The translations under genes were made by a program, and so were the position numbers. A stretch of DNA of 64,000 nucleotides, taken from Norana najaformis. Its lineage: Eukaryota; Annelida; Clitellata; Crassiclitellata; Hormogastridae. The notes beneath the pieces were generated by a model that was not told where the DNA came from, ran no database searches, and was given only the letters and a program-made list of their open reading frames with translations. This document shows, piece by piece, positions 34,001-46,900 of the stretch (its first letter is position 1; each line of letters begins with the position of its first letter). The stretch covers positions 12,831,702-12,895,701 of the forward strand of contig OZ029919.1 in NCBI GenBank assembly GCA_964023275.1, given 5' to 3'.

Positions 34001-37000
34001 GCCACAAAGAGAATTCAGCTTAAAATATGTATTACAGTTAGCGAGATATTACTTTTAAATTAGAAGGCATATTTTGCTTACACTTCAAACCAGCAAACAT
34101 TGCACTGAATCATCACACTTTGATTTGTCAGGCTTTGTATTAGGACCTTTTTGGACTCTTGGAAGTTGACCGTGGCTGGTCCAAAGCTGTTTCACTCACT
34201 GTCGAGTTCTGTCTTCTGGTCTTTGTGACATGGTGGACTTCCCCAGTGGTTCATGATTTAGACTGGTTTCAATTCAAACCGAAAAAAAATTGATGTCTTG
34301 TGCATTATAATTACTGTGCTCAAGCGGTACATGCAGCAGGGTCAGGGTCAGCTGTGTGGCATATCGAGGCCCAGTGTGCATAAACACAAACCGGCAAGGG
34401 CCCACTGTGCTCAAACCAGCACGGGCTCGATGTTTTGTAACCGGGACAGGCACACGCAACAGCCACTATTCATTTTGCAAACTAATCAATCAATGCAGAA
34501 AGTATAAATGCCATCAGTTTATCTCTGTCTTCTCTGCTGTCCTTCCAATCCCTTGGCTAATCTGGAAACTTCTATATCACTAATGCACAAGGCATAAATT
34601 GATGATTGCTTCTAAGAAAAGTTGCAGTCTTGATTTGATAGAGGCCACTATTTCATTGAGCTTATTCTCCATGCTTTTTCTCTCTATATAACTGATATTT
34701 ATTTTCTGGATTTCTATTTGCAAACCCTTTGGCCGTTGTGTTTTTAGATTTTGAACAACGTTATCCAAACGGCACAAAGGTCACAACATACAAAAGGGCA
34801 AAAGTTGAGGACTATGCACCTTATCTTCTGAATGATGGTCTGATTCGTCGAATTCTCATTTACGAGGACACAAAGAGTAAGTTACACGTCCCGGTTGTAA
34901 TTTTCAGTTAATTATCTGATCATGCAAGGCTTGCAACTCACCCTTTGATGTAATTGAAATCTGATCTTTGATGCAATATTTTTTATGCAGCGCAAAAGAC
35001 AGTTTAACTAAATGACGGCACTGGTGTGTGATGAACTAAAATAAAATAAATTATTTAGTAATAAGTGCATAAAATGAAGTGCAGAGTTTATGGTGGCTGT
35101 TTGATCTTAAGCTCACATGAACCACTGTAACTTGGAGAATGCGGGATCAAGTCTCCTTCTGCCTAGCACTTACCTGGCACTGTGAACTGATGTTTGTCGA
35201 CAAAATAATGGTGCTGTGTAAATTCAGAATTCAGAATAATATTAGTTGTTTTGAACTCCAGTAAGTGAGCTAAATGAACATGAACCTATTCCTTAAAAAC
35301 AAATCGCTATATGTTAACTTTACAGTCGCATGCTTCACAGGAGTGCAGGCAGTATTTTAATGGCTCTGTGGCTATTAAAAGTATGAAAAATGGTTTTTTA
35401 AATCTGTGAATCTGAAACCTATGAACTGACTGACTTTAAATTTGATGGGAGTGATTATTTGCTGAGATCTCCATTGAAAATTTGGAAGCAATCAGTTTCA
35501 TGGTTGTGTTGGTTTTTTGTAGTAAATTTGATACTTTTCAGACTTGCTTACAGGTTACAGGTTAAGTGAGGTCCTTGGGACAAAAACATAAAAACTGCCT
35601 TATTCTTTTCCTTGTTTGTGACTGATCTTCAGAATGTTTGCACTGAACAGTGCAGAAATGCAGGACCAGTTAAACCATCATTGCAAAATTGGAGTAAATT
35701 GTAAATTTGAGACCAACATTATGTTCACAATTTGACATAAAATTCTGTATATTAAGGTCCTGATATGCATATTCCAAGCCAATTGCCTTTAGTTTCACAG
35801 CAATTATTATTGACCACACTCATGCATTTAACAATAATGGCCATACGGAAAATCAATATTAGATTTGTGTCAAATTAGAATAGACAGGATTTGATTAGAT
35901 TAGATATTTGTTTAGATTGGGAAGAGTAGTTTAATCATAATTAGTGAGGAATGTTGTTTGAGCCATTTTGTCTTGATTTAGTGTTGACTGTTTTCTTGGA
36001 AATGCTTTCATCATTAGGCCTATTATATCATAACTGTTAAAGGGATTACTTGGCAGGTATTAATATAAAACAACTGTACAGTTTAAGAATAAGAGTTAAC
36101 GACAATGTAATACAAATAATACGTGTAAAATAGCAAATATGAAGCACCTATACTTTACAAATCATATGACCAGCATAAGGTTGAAAAGTGTTGGCAATTA
36201 TTATTTGACATTATTTCACATTTAATTGTAATCCCGAGATTTTTTACAGTGCCCAACAAAATCCACATCACAGGGACCAGCTTATTCACAGGTGCTCAGT
36301 CAAAACAAAATCGATAAGCAAAAAGGGTGCGGTTCCAGGTCAAGATCCAAACTGAGTGGCCAGTATGTTTTGATAAGATCTAGAAGGTACTGTATATCAG
36401 TGTCTTTATACTATTATAATTATATATATATATATATACATATATATAATTATAAGGCAGTTATTATTATAGTTAGATAAAAATAATTTTCTGTTTGCTC
36501 TACTTGTTATTAAATAATTGATTATAATGGAATCGCTGCAGTGCATCTTTTAAAAGATGCAGCATGACTTCTTATTTTATATGTTCTCATTTTGTTTTAG
36601 TGACACAGTTGATGCAAGTGAAGGAATATTATGCAAACAGGACAGATAAATTAACTCTAAAAGTTTTTGACTTCATCACAACCTGGATTTCAAAATACTT
36701 CGCACCTGGACGTCTAAGACACCTAAAGGGTTAGTGCAAGAAGAAGAAAATGATATATTTATTCTTTTCTTTACATCAATCTGTAATTTTAAAAATTAAG
36801 TTTGTACTGGTTGCTGAACCAGCTAGTTTTCAATACTTAATACATTATATGCTTTTGCACAAGGCACACGCCTGTTAATTGTTGTATAGCGCCCTTATTG
36901 TTTCTCAAATTAGCAGGGTCACAAATAAAAGGCTCTTGAACAAAATGATGTAGTAATACTGTGCCCCTTCATAAAAGACCTTGACTTAAAAACTGTCAAT

Positions 37001-40000
37001 AGTTTCATAATATACTTTCATTGACCCTTAGCCAGCGTGAGGTGCACAGCAGCCAAAGGGCTAATGCACCAGCTTTATTCCTCTTTTGGGTTTGAATCTG
37101 AGGCCTGTCGTTTGAAATTGACATCGATCACATTTTTGAACTGTGCTTCTTAACCTTGGAGACCATCGTCTTTGATACGACTTCTACTTTAAACCCGTAA
37201 GCAAGTAATTGCAAGTAAATAATAAAGTAATATATGCAGCTGAAGCATGCACAAAAATTTGATCTGGCATGCAGACACATACTTGCTAATGTTCGTAGGT
37301 TAATGTTCAGAAAAAGACAGTCGAGCATTTGATCATTTATTTTCTTATACTGTAGCTTGTCATGTGGCATTAGTAAATCTTTTCAATTATTAATTAACAT
37401 ATTTTCAGCAACAGCACCGACAACATGTTCTCCAACACAAAATTCATGCACTGAATTTCAGCAGTATTAGTGGAAAATCCACCTTTTACTATGATTAATT
37501 GAGACTTACCACTTCTGGCTATACATTGGCGGATATTTCTGCCCCATCATGGCCTTTCCACTGATGGGTGGAATTGTCCACCATGAGACCACCTTTGATT
37601 TTTATACTGTGGATGTTCATCATTAGTCTGTTTAGTGTATGACTTGGTGGCAGAAATGTTAGTCACCTTCTAGGTGTACACTTGCATAAGAATTCTAAAA
37701 AGACAAAATTCAGTCCCAGCCTTGGCCTCACTGCTGGCTGATGCCAATGGGAGCATACAATGCTGTTGTGTTATCAACAAATGGGTAGTTTGCTTAGCAG
37801 TTAAAAAGACTAGTGTAAATTATTTAGTTATTATCTGACTCCTTGAGTTGCTAACTTATCTACCTAAATATTTTGTCAATATGTTAAGAATACCACTGCA
37901 AGGCAATTGGTAAGGTTCAATATGCAGAAAGGACGATGATATTCTACCATGAAGCCCGTCACGATTGCCTGGAAAGGAGAGTGGAAACACCACTGGATAT
38001 GACAGAGCATTATATTGCCAGGGATGACTTTCTCAACTACTGCAACGTGAAGTACGGCGGGGAACCACTCAGATTTGGTTACATTGACACAGCTCCAAGA
38101 CCAATTGATGTAAACCAACATTTATATGTTTTCAAGTCAGAATTTTAAAGGTGTAAGCATTTGTTTAAGAGACTTTACTTGCTTTGGTCTGTGCACCATT
38201 AATATTTCCACCAAAGAAAGTAATCAGTACACTTCAGCATTTTGCTGTCAGACTCTGCTGGAGGCTGTAACAGTGGAAAATGACTCAGTCGTACTCTGGA
38301 TTCAACGGCAAGGCTAGACACTGATAATGGCATACCACTTGTAGTCTTATATAACACCAGATCAAGAACACTCCTCTGAGGAGCATTTGTTGGGAGTTGC
38401 CCATACCAAACACAGCAACTCTTCTGCATAATAGATGTTCCTTTGAATGAATGACTCTTTGGGACAGAGGAACAGCCAGATCATTTGCATTTCAGGATTT
38501 TGCAATGAAAGTTTTAACATTGTGGCTGTGTTGTCTACTTTAAATAAGAGTTTTCATTAAGCTAATAACCATCTAGTTTAGCTTCTGAATTCCTTTATCC
38601 AAATGGATTGATTCTCGTGGTTTATCGTTTTGAATTCTGGTCGTGAAGTACCGGTAGGCCAAGCAACAGCAAAAGGAGACGGAGAGCATTTGTGTACTTC
38701 TGTGAGATCTTCTCTCTAGAGACACTATGCAAATGTTCTCTTACAGTTGTCTCACAGAAGGCTTCTGTAATTTGAATCCTCAACAACTACCCAATTGTGA
38801 GTTTTCTTGTGCCTTAGTCTTACAATAATATGAAGTTGTCTTTCTTTGGTTATCTACAGAAGTTAACAGTACGTTATGACAGAAATCCTAGTAAGCCAGC
38901 AAATGATGATGTGAAACAGATAATCTTTAATGTGGCTGAGAACAAAGATGATGTCACCTACCATCATGAAGATGACAAGATAACTTCCTCTACAAGAGAA
39001 TTCGTTAAGCCATCTGCCAATGACATCAAAGGCACAGTTGTCTTGTGGAATGTCGAAAATCATAGCACTTACCAGGTTTTTAAAATCTGTTTATCACTAT
39101 CTGTTTATCACTATTTTTGTAAGTTTTAAAGACGTTAGTACACCAGAACCTCCTTGTAGCATTCTTTGTTATAACCAAACTTCTAGTACTTCTAACATTC
39201 TAGTAATTAGAATAAATGTGCACATTTTTCTATAGCGACTGTATGGCCTCGACCCTGCTCATTTTTCATTCATCGGGTGAAATCCTTCACCACAGCAATA
39301 AACATAGTGGGTGGAGGTTTGGGTATGCTGAATCATTAACTAAAGCAGTGGTTCTTCAATTTTTCTGAGCTAGGGACCAGCAATAAATTTATGTTGTTTG
39401 TGGACCACTAATGTCAAGTGATGAATCACGAATTTGGAGACCCATACATTAACTCCGGCATTGAAGTGGTTTTGCTGCTTAACTACTTTTTATGCTACAG
39501 AATTATTATTTTTTGCAAATAAGTTGAAAAAGTTTTTAGGACCATTTTGCAGACTGATAACCAGAGCTCCAGGGACATGAACAAATACATGAACCACCTC
39601 TTTAAGAACTTAAGAACCATTGGACTAAAGCATACCAGTGGTCTCATAGCTATCTCTTATACTGCCAGCCTACTTACATCCATCAATTTTTTTCTGTTTT
39701 GCTACCCTCTGTCCTTTTCCTGCCTTTTACTCTGCTTTCATCATCTTGTTACGCCCTACCTTAACTGCTTTCTGAAATGTGATTAAGAGCACTTTGCAAT
39801 ATTTTGTAAGGAAGTTCGAGAAGGTTGACTGTGTTATCTATTACATAATTAACTTACCTAACCATGATGTCAGAAAGAGAATGTTAAAACCGGATATGTG
39901 TGAATTTGTATTGTAGGTTGTTGAAACTAGGAAAGACAAAAGGAAGTATGAGATCTATCAGATGATGTTGGATCTTTTGCATTCAGAGGAAGCCTGCTTT

Positions 40001-42967
40001 GACCACGTCATTGAATCTCAACGTGACGTCAAAAACCTGCTGGATGAACTGACGGTAGAGGAGGTGGAGTGTGCACTTGATGTTGCTGTCCATGATATTG
40101 GACGCAATGACAAAGCGCAGAAGCACAGAAAACAACTGGTATGTCTTGACAGGCTAATGCAAGTCAAGTAGTCAGCAATAAGGATTGTCCCAATGATAAG
40201 CATTCATCGTAACTGCTCATGAATGGGGGTATACATTGAATAAGTAAGACTTTAAGTAAGACTTGTTATTAAGGTCACATTTTGGTGAAGGTTGTAGGAA
40301 TGTCAGAGTGACAGCTCAGTATGGCTGTCTTGTCCAGATTCCTTTTTTTTTGGGGGGGTATGTTTTAGTTGAAACAGTTTAGCTCATCACTGTTCAAATC
40401 ACATGACTTTTACTTAGATATCCTGTTTAAGGATTAGTTAAGCGTTAATCGCAACAGTGTTTTAACTTTTGTTAGTTGCCATCTTTTACCAAGAAAGTCC
40501 TTTTTATCTAACATTCAAAGTACAGTTTACAGAGAGGGAAGGCAAACTAATGTTTCATTTAATACAGATGCATGCCTATGAGAACAGTATTCTTTAGAAG
40601 AATGGCCATGTTAAAACCAAAAAAAGCACCAATCCAGCAACAGGACCAATTTTTCCAATGTCAGGAATGAAAGGACACCTAAGATTTGAATTTCAGGTTC
40701 AAAGATAAATGAAAAAGTATAATTATTAAGGCTGCAGCAAATTTATTGGTAGGCTGGTTAACTACTGACACTCTAATGGCAAAATTAGAGGCCGTAGAAG
40801 CACGAAGAGCTGCACTGCATAGGTACATGATAACGTCTTTACATCATGATAAATAGCATTTTTGTTATTTTTGGCAACTTTTGGTGGCATCCTGCCAAAC
40901 AATTTTATTCTTAAGATTCTGTCCTACATTGAACCTTTAGGTGTGTTATGTAGTCATGTTTCAGTGCATTTCAGAAGTACCTATTTAAAAGGCATTATCT
41001 GACAATCTAGTCACATATACCCTGGTACTAAATTGCCAGTATAGCACACATGCCAATGAATGGGCTGTTTTTATAGGCATATGATTTGATTAAAATGTTG
41101 ATTTAAATCCATTAAAAGATTCAGCTGTAAAGAAAATTATTGATTGACAGGGCTTTAGAAAAACTATTTACCTGTAACCAATGCACAGGTTTTGATTTTG
41201 TTGGTGAGGAATTGGAAGTTGGTAGTTTCTTGTCAGTTTGTATGTAACACATTTTTGTCTGGCATTTTTCTGTTGTTACATTCACAGCTCGACAGCACAG
41301 ATATCCTTCAGTCCAGGAACTGTACCACAGAGAGCTGTTTTTAATCCGATCGTACATTAGGCCTACCTTGCTCCTTGTAATGGCTGGAATTAATTGATTT
41401 TGACTGTTTTACTTTGTGCAGGAGCGACAAAAGATGGAAGCAGAATTGGCAAAGCAGGAAGTGGAGCCAGATTTCCTGGCACCATTTATTACTCAGATCG
41501 TCTTTGATGAGCAGTCGCCTCCAGTGGAAGAAACAGTCCTTCTTACTGATGATGATGAACTCCTTTCAAGTTTTCCCAATACTAAAAAGAGAGTGACTAT
41601 ATGTGCAAGTAGTGAATTTGCATTCACACGACAACGAGTGCATTTACTGCGAGAGCTTTGTCTTGCTGACTTCAAGCAGCAAATGGTTGATGTGGCCAAC
41701 CTTATTCAGGCCAACTTTGAAAAGGTAACAGTGAAGGTTAAATCCAGAAATTTGCTGGAAATAAAATTTTGTTGGATGTTAAAGGAGGTAAGGGTTCCAA
41801 ATATGGGGTGGTTGAAACTATCCCCCAAACATTAGTTATATGGAAATTAATTTTATATACTGTTTTAGCGAGTGCTGAATGTATCCAATGTTACATTTAC
41901 CAGTAAATGACATGATGATAGTTTAAATAGTTGGAAAGGCGTTTCACACAGGTGAATCGCCTTCTTAGCCAGTTTAAACTATCAAGCCACTGTAATAACC
42001 AATGTCTTCTAACTTCCTATGCTGTGGTTATATCCAGTGACTCATCTAAACCATTCCATGATACACTTTACAATGAAACATTTTAAAGCCTTAAAGACCA
42101 ATGAGTTTCATAGACTATGGATTCAGGTTACTTTGTTGCTGCGTAAAGTAATCTTGCCGATGGCACTGCTTTATTTCTTGCATTAATCTTATATGCAAGT
42201 CTCTTCTGCCTTTCACCTTTCCAGTGCTGTTAGATCACCTCAGCCTTTCTTTTCATATATAGGTAAGGTATTCTTCAGTTTGAATCATTATAGTTCTCCT
42301 CTGCACTTAATTTCTGTAGTTTCTGTACATTGTGTTTCGGTTATGGGTTCCATACATAGATGCAGTATGCAGTACTTGTAGCTTAACTAGTGATCTGCAG
42401 TTGCTTTACATTATATTAATTACTCAGCAGCAAAATCCTGTAAGGCTGGTTCTGTGATTGTTGATTTGCAGGAATCAGATAACATAAAACGCAAGCAGAT
42501 TTGGTATCAGCAGAACCAAGTCTCGCTCCGAAAGGAAGACGAACGTGAATACTTGGCTTACTGCTGTGAGGCGATGTTTAGAATTCGTGTGCTTGAGGCA
42601 CGACTTAACAGGTGTACCACAATATTTATATGTAATATCTTATTATTATTTACTTGTTAATAATGGTATATATATTTATGTTTATACTTCTTTGTTTTTT
42701 CCTCACTTTATCAAGGCCTTCCCGAAGCTGAATTAAAATATGTTCAGATCCAGTAATGACTATAGCATGGAGTTTTCGAGAGCATGAGTTTTGATGCCAA
42801 AATACCCAAGATTTCTGCGTTATCAGTATTTTAATATTAGAAATATTTACTGGAATAAATGTGGTTGTTGGTTGTTTGATTTTAGGCACAAAGAAACGGC
42901 TCCCTTGCGATACTTGGCAATGGACCAAAGAATCCGTTCCGATCCACGCATGGCTCCATTCTTTTAG
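25019..42967 (+). CDS. DRC7: Dynein regulatory complex subunit 7
   Basis: DRC7 (CCDC135) is a subunit of the nexin-dynein regulatory complex in motile axonemes. Sixteen exons join in phase to 919 codons plus a stop: 25019-25305, 26005-26176, 26617-26742, 27847-28041, 28839-28997, 29943-30161, 31511-31636, 33400-33472, 34748-34876, 36601-36729, 37928-38109, 38860-39075, 39917-40138, 41422-41724, 42472-42611, 42886-42967. Vertebrate DRC7 is ~874 aa; the excess is mostly an acidic Glu/Asp-rich N-terminus. Family blocks in order: LFPINEFGVEKFVCTTIRP, the transglutaminase-like core GHCFEYATLL (C213) ... RVHAWILVL (H329) ... FFIEPLTG (E348), YPNGTKVTTYKRAKVEDYAP, then helical repeats ending FEKESDNIKRKQIWYQQNQ, RLNRHKETAPLRYL and DPRMAPFF. 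The exon at 29943 has a NAGNAG acceptor, so one Gln may be optional. Introns hold many LINE fragments, but every exon is intact. Confidence 0.97.
25390..25965 (+). mobile_element. LINE relic in DRC7 intron 1
   Basis: Pieces read YHLYADNAQLYLLF (catalytic YADD changed to YADN), LLNPSKTEFLL-like text near 25545, then SSRLDYCNSLLVGITKGALH and [14 protein letters not shown] near 25835-25945. It is dead. Confidence 0.8.
28250..28560 (-). mobile_element. tRNA-derived SINE-like copy in DRC7 intron 4
   Basis: Minus-strand 28540-28490 has a textbook A box (TAGTCTAGTGGTTA, 28524-28537), a tRNA-Asp-like anticodon loop CTGTCAA and a B box GGTTCAAATCC (28492-28502). The stems do not pair well, so it is not a functional tRNA. 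The downstream body ends in a pyrimidine-rich stretch near 28255. This family differs from the SINE at 23938. Confidence 0.55.
30690..31005 (+). mobile_element. LINE scrap ending in ACTT repeat
   Basis: VVRAKLDYCNSLFCGTTSL (30700-30757) is the conserved post-RT motif of CR1/L2 elements. The sequence runs into an (ACTT)n tail at 31008-31066. Confidence 0.55.
31008..31066. repeat. ACTT microsatellite
   Basis: A (ACTT)n run with three interruptions. Similar TTACTTACTT tracts follow other LINE 3' ends here (43775-43795), so it is probably a LINE tail. Confidence 0.85.
31080..31400 (+). mobile_element. LINE C-terminal scrap
   Basis: It contains LCWLPIE and RVRFKLIF, then YLYLSKQPKLLRYRSRTVMG, the tail of a CR1-like pol, with stops. 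It lies in the DRC7 intron before exon 31511. Confidence 0.6.
32040..32560 (-). mobile_element. LINE endonuclease-domain relic
   Basis: Minus-strand frames read KAVEGFSVIRVNRHGTSDHS, then LIIVDIYCPPSPVREFYNNL, LLLRGDLNCPGFMGHIAGDL and a GLVSYNKLI end. These are APE endonuclease motifs of a non-LTR element, where the family's final SDH triplet is degraded to SYN. No RT follows downstream on this strand. Confidence 0.7.
32580..32960 (-). mobile_element. LINE pol C-terminal copy containing a minisatellite
   Basis: Read on the minus strand, this matches the plus-strand LINE at 34100-34290: the shared landmarks are AGCTTTGGACCAGCCACGGT, GAATTGAAACCAGTCTAA and TGACAAATCAAAG. The two copies are inverted relative to each other. 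A 13-bp piece of the element is expanded into a tandem array (32733-32921). Confidence 0.7.
32733..32921. repeat. 13-bp minisatellite
   Basis: Fourteen tandem units of AAGGTCCTAATAT with a few variants (TTATAT, AATGT, AATAC endings); the first unit is longer. The sister LINE copy near 34145 carries the motif once. Confidence 0.95.
33840..34300 (+). mobile_element. LINE relic in DRC7 intron 8
   Basis: It reads DYCNSLPIGISRRHLRKVYM and NSLAKAIAKIPKYQHVTPIL, then FVLGPFWTLGS and the C-terminal block up to about 34285. It is a CR1-like pol end with stops. Confidence 0.75.
36226..36400 (-). mobile_element. Truncated LINE, 3' end of the 2A-LINE family
   Basis: The reverse complement matches the 3' UTR of the intact LINE (23745-23875): TAATCCCGAGATTTTTTACA, GCTTATTCACAGGTGCTCAG, CAAAACAAAATCGATAAGC and GGTTCCAGGTCAAGATCC. 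Confidence 0.8.
36418..36452. repeat. TA microsatellite
   Basis: A run of TA dinucleotides, in DRC7 intron 9, just 3' of the LINE fragment. Confidence 0.85.
38230..38430 (-). mobile_element. LINE RT scrap
   Basis: The minus strand reads APQRSVLDLVLYKTTSGMPL, a decayed form of the RT motif 'GVPQGSVLGPxLF'. It lies in DRC7 intron 11. Confidence 0.5.
39229..39297 (-). mobile_element. SINE fragment
   Basis: TATAGCGACTGTATGGCCTC and TTCATCGGGTGAAATCCTTC match the SINE family at 19875 and 23938. Both ends are missing. Confidence 0.65.
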
Positions 42968-43941
42968 CAATGTTCATCAGTAGCCAACCAGCCACGTCAT
43001 CCTGTGATGCACTAAAAGACATTCAGACCTATGCACAATTTTCTTAATATTAGAAAAATTTCATTTTATGAACCATTTGATTCAAATAGAACTTTTTTTA
43101 CAGAATTTTGATATTCTTTAAATGCCATGCCAGTTATAAATCACACATTAATATACATCTATGGGTATACTTGGTTGAAGCATTGGTGTTAAGCAGTAGA
43201 CTCTACTAACCAAGGTGGCAAAAATTATAGTTTCAGTGATGTATTCTGGATTTGAATCCCAATATATTGTCTGAGAATCATCAGAACATAGCACTCCTAA
43301 ATAATTATGTAAAACTAATGGGTTCAAATTACTAGTAAATACAAATAGGTATACAGAATTTCAAAGACGGCTTTTTAAAGACCCTTGTCTTAGAACTGAA
43401 CGTGACCTTACCTGCCTAACGATTTTGTTTTGACTGAGCGCCAGTGATTGAGCTTATTTTACCTGTGACTATTGAGGGTCCCTATTGTTGATAGAAAGGT
43501 AGACTACCATTAGCCTATCTATTATTTTCCACATATTAGTATCTAATGCAAGAATTTATTGAGGATGAATTTTTTTTTAAATGGACAATGCATTCACTAC
43601 ATGTTGAATGGACATTGCATTCACTAAATCCCACCTTGATCCATCCAATCTGCTACCTTCCCATTTATCTTGGCTTAAGAACAACCCCACTGACTTGACG
43701 CAGCGCTCGTGAATGAGCGGGCGTTCTGCGCTTAGCTTTTAAGCAGCGCTGGAGAAATTTTTGAGATTACGATTACTTACTTACTTATTTACAGTACAAT
43801 TACGTCATTAAAGTGTTGAAGCAACAAATATAGTTCTTGTATCCAATCTATTCAACACACATGGGGGATTGCGCAGTGAACGAATGATCTTATTAGCTGG
43901 TGTGTTTTGAAAAATAATTGCTCACAGATTAAAATACCAGA
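42968..43941. other. DRC7-POLR3K spacer
   Basis: About 970 bp between the DRC7 stop and the POLR3K start. It holds the DRC7 3' UTR and the end of a LINE (43375-43800). A tRNA-like scrap with a B-box-like GGATTTGAATCCC is near 43250. I saw no clear AATAAA. Confidence 0.5.
43375..43800 (+). mobile_element. Truncated LINE 3' end
   Basis: The 3' UTR of the 2A-LINE family, GATTTTGTTTTGACTGAGCG at about 43420-43440, is followed by an unrelated stretch and a second 3' end (43700-43800) with GCTTTTAAGCAGCGCTGGAG and a GATTACGATTACTTACTT tail. It ends about 140 bp before the POLR3K start codon. Confidence 0.75.
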
Positions 43942-46900
43942 ATGCTGTTATTTTGTCCAATGTGCTCTAATATGTTAACCGTTGAAGAAGGCCAGTATTG
44001 CTATAGGTTCGCCTGTAACACGTGCCCCTACATACATAATATCACCAGGAGGGTAAGGCTTCATTTCCATCTCAGATTTTCTTCTGAATCAGTATTAGAG
44101 CTAGGTAGTAATCGTAAGCACGAGATTTCAACAGCGCCCAAAGAAAGCTGAGTCGCAGGAACGTTCTTATTCACAGGCGCTCAGTCACAACAAAATCGAT
44201 AGGCAGGAAGGATTAGGTTCCAGGTCAAGGTCCAAGAGTGAGACAGTCAGACGGCTACGGTGTGTGGCGTTTCGAATTGGAAAGGAAAGACATAAAGGGA
44301 AGAGGAAGAAACAGGATAGGATTTGTTGAAGAGGAGTGTTTTTAGTTTTGAGTGAAGACCTGCTTAGAAATTTTTAATGATGAAGTGTTGGTGAGTTTGT
44401 ACAATTGGTCAGATAGTTGTGGTAATTCTGGTGGGAGTTTATTTCAGAGGAGTGGAGCGGCTATGGCTATAGAGCGATTTCCAAATGTTAATGATGAGAT
44501 GACTGGTAAATTGGGAAAATAATTTGGACACTAAAACTAAAATTACCACTTTGTAAAAGTTGATATCAGTTTTTAGTAGTTTTCTTGGTATTTTTCAAAG
44601 TTGGTTTGGTATCGGTTTCAGTTTTCTAAATATCTTGATATCGGGTTTTGCTGTTATGCACTGTACAGTTTGCAGTATGCATCAGTCAATGTCAGTGCTT
44701 TCAACAATGTTAAAGAATGTTCAGTGAACAAAAAGTACTATCTACAAGGGAAACTAACGTAGGCAGCTGTCAGGTTATTTGGTATTAATGCCATCTTCAC
44801 GGGCCTATCCCTAGCCAACACTGCTAAGCTTCAATCTGTGCTGAACGCTGCTGCTCTTCTCATTGGGGGCATTTCCGGATACAGTCATATCTCACCTATA
44901 TTCAAGACACATTTCATTGGCTTCCCATCCAGCAGCATGTTCATTGTAAGATTCTAACTCTTATGCACAACTGCGTTGCTGGCTCAGCTCCTCTACCTCA
45001 TGGACTTTTGCACTTCAGTCTCTTTGTTACCGGAACATAGCACCCTCTGCCCAGCCACCCATGATCTCTTGTTTGTCCCTCGCATGCGAACTGCTACCGC
45101 ACAGTCCAGAAGCTGTGCGTATGTCGGTCCCACCTGCTGGAACCGTCTCTCTTGAGATCTGTGACTCGAGCTCCTCTCTTCCCCTCTCAGGGTTTCGCAG
45201 GTGCCTGAAGACTGTACTGTTTAACAGTGATTTTACTTGTTAAGGTCAGGAGTGCCCCTGTTGAGTTTATTCTCTAAGAGGCGCTTTATAAATCTTAAAT
45301 TACAATTACAATTTGTAATTGTATAGTTATGCCTAAACAAGAGTTTCTAATTTAATTACTGATAATATTCTGTGGCACATGTACAGTAAGTACTAACTTT
45401 GGTTCCTATGTGTGTTGCTGAGCTTATAATTTCAGGCAGGTGGACTTGGGCACCCACTGAAAGGGTGGCATCTGGGCTGGGAATGCATTTACCCAAAATC
45501 CAGTCAAAGAAACATACCAGTGGCTATTTTAAGCAGATTGCTGTTACTCGGACTCTGGACATCTCCCCACGACAGTTCCCCCTGGACATTTCCCCTGGAC
45601 GTTTCTCTTTAGGATAGTTCCCGGACATTCTCCTGGGCATTCCCCCAACTTATGTGTAATAAATTATACATATGTCAGAAATTTTAAGAAGTAAGAAAAA
45701 ATATGTAAGAAATTTGTTAAACATGTATTTAATAGCAGTACAAGGTTCTAAGTCTAACTACTTCTGTTCTTAGATGTTCATAGTTGTAAATTAAGTGCTA
45801 GAACTTGCAAGTAATCCAGATTTGATAAATGTCCAGAATCCACAATATTCAACCAACAGTATTCAGAATTTGTGCTTTACAGTCTCTACTTCTTTTTATT
45901 TGTTGTACAGCATGACCATCAATATGCTGGTTCAGAACACTATTGTTAAGACTTTGTTCTCGCTTAAGAATTGTAAGGAAGCCACTCAGCTGAGCTGCGA
46001 CGTTTCTAGTCAGACTGGCATCCTGTAGAAGTTTACTGATTTCTTGAAAAAGTCATTCATATATATTCTGTGACTTGTCTGGTGATAGACCATAGAAGGA
46101 TGGCTGAACAACTCCACCCACTAAGCAATGAACAGCATACAGTTGAAAAAATAGTTCTGGAATGATAGAGAAAGTTCCGTCCTTGAACCAGTTTGGCGGC
46201 TGACATAGCAGTGAACACGTACAAATAGAACTGAAAATGAAAATTTGCAACTGGTTGCATATACCACTGTCAAACAGAAGAAAGTTTTCTACATTAGACA
46301 GCAGTTTAGACTCTTCAGGCTGGTTGATCTGGGTGCGGTCAGCAGGGATTGGATGGGATAACCATTCGGTTGTCATGCTGTTCTAATGCTATGACGTATA
46401 TGATGAAGAGGGACCATTTGTACAGAAGCCACTCGGCTGAGCTGCGACGTTTCTAGTCCCAGTATTTGTTGTAGTGTTTCCTCCATTTCCACGGCTCTTT
46501 CCTTGATGTTCTTTCTGATTCAGTAGTTCAGTTCTGGCTTGATCAGGCATGCATGTATTTTCATGCAGGGAGCTGACAATTGTTCCATCTTTCACCTTTA
46601 TTTTCACCTTGCACTCTGTGAAACCTTATCCTCGACCTTGTCATTTTTTACACTCATAGCTTACAGTGTTGTGTGCCAAATTCTTTTGCTTCACATAAAT
46701 GTAACCATTATACACTATTTTAGTCTTTCCACAAACACTGTCAACTGTCTCCATTCTAACCATGGTAGTCCAATACTTCTTTTAGAGTGAGGTCTTTCAT
46801 GTCCGTTCTGTAGAATCTTGATTGTGCAATACTACTCCACTGTTAAGCTTATGTAGCGCTACTACACTATGCTTCTGTCACTTTTATTGATTATAAAATA

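Noticed and set aside
37020-37110. Another SINE with a B box (GGGTTTGAATC)
   Set aside because: Only one promoter-like box is visible and there is no A box or recurring body, so the support is too weak.
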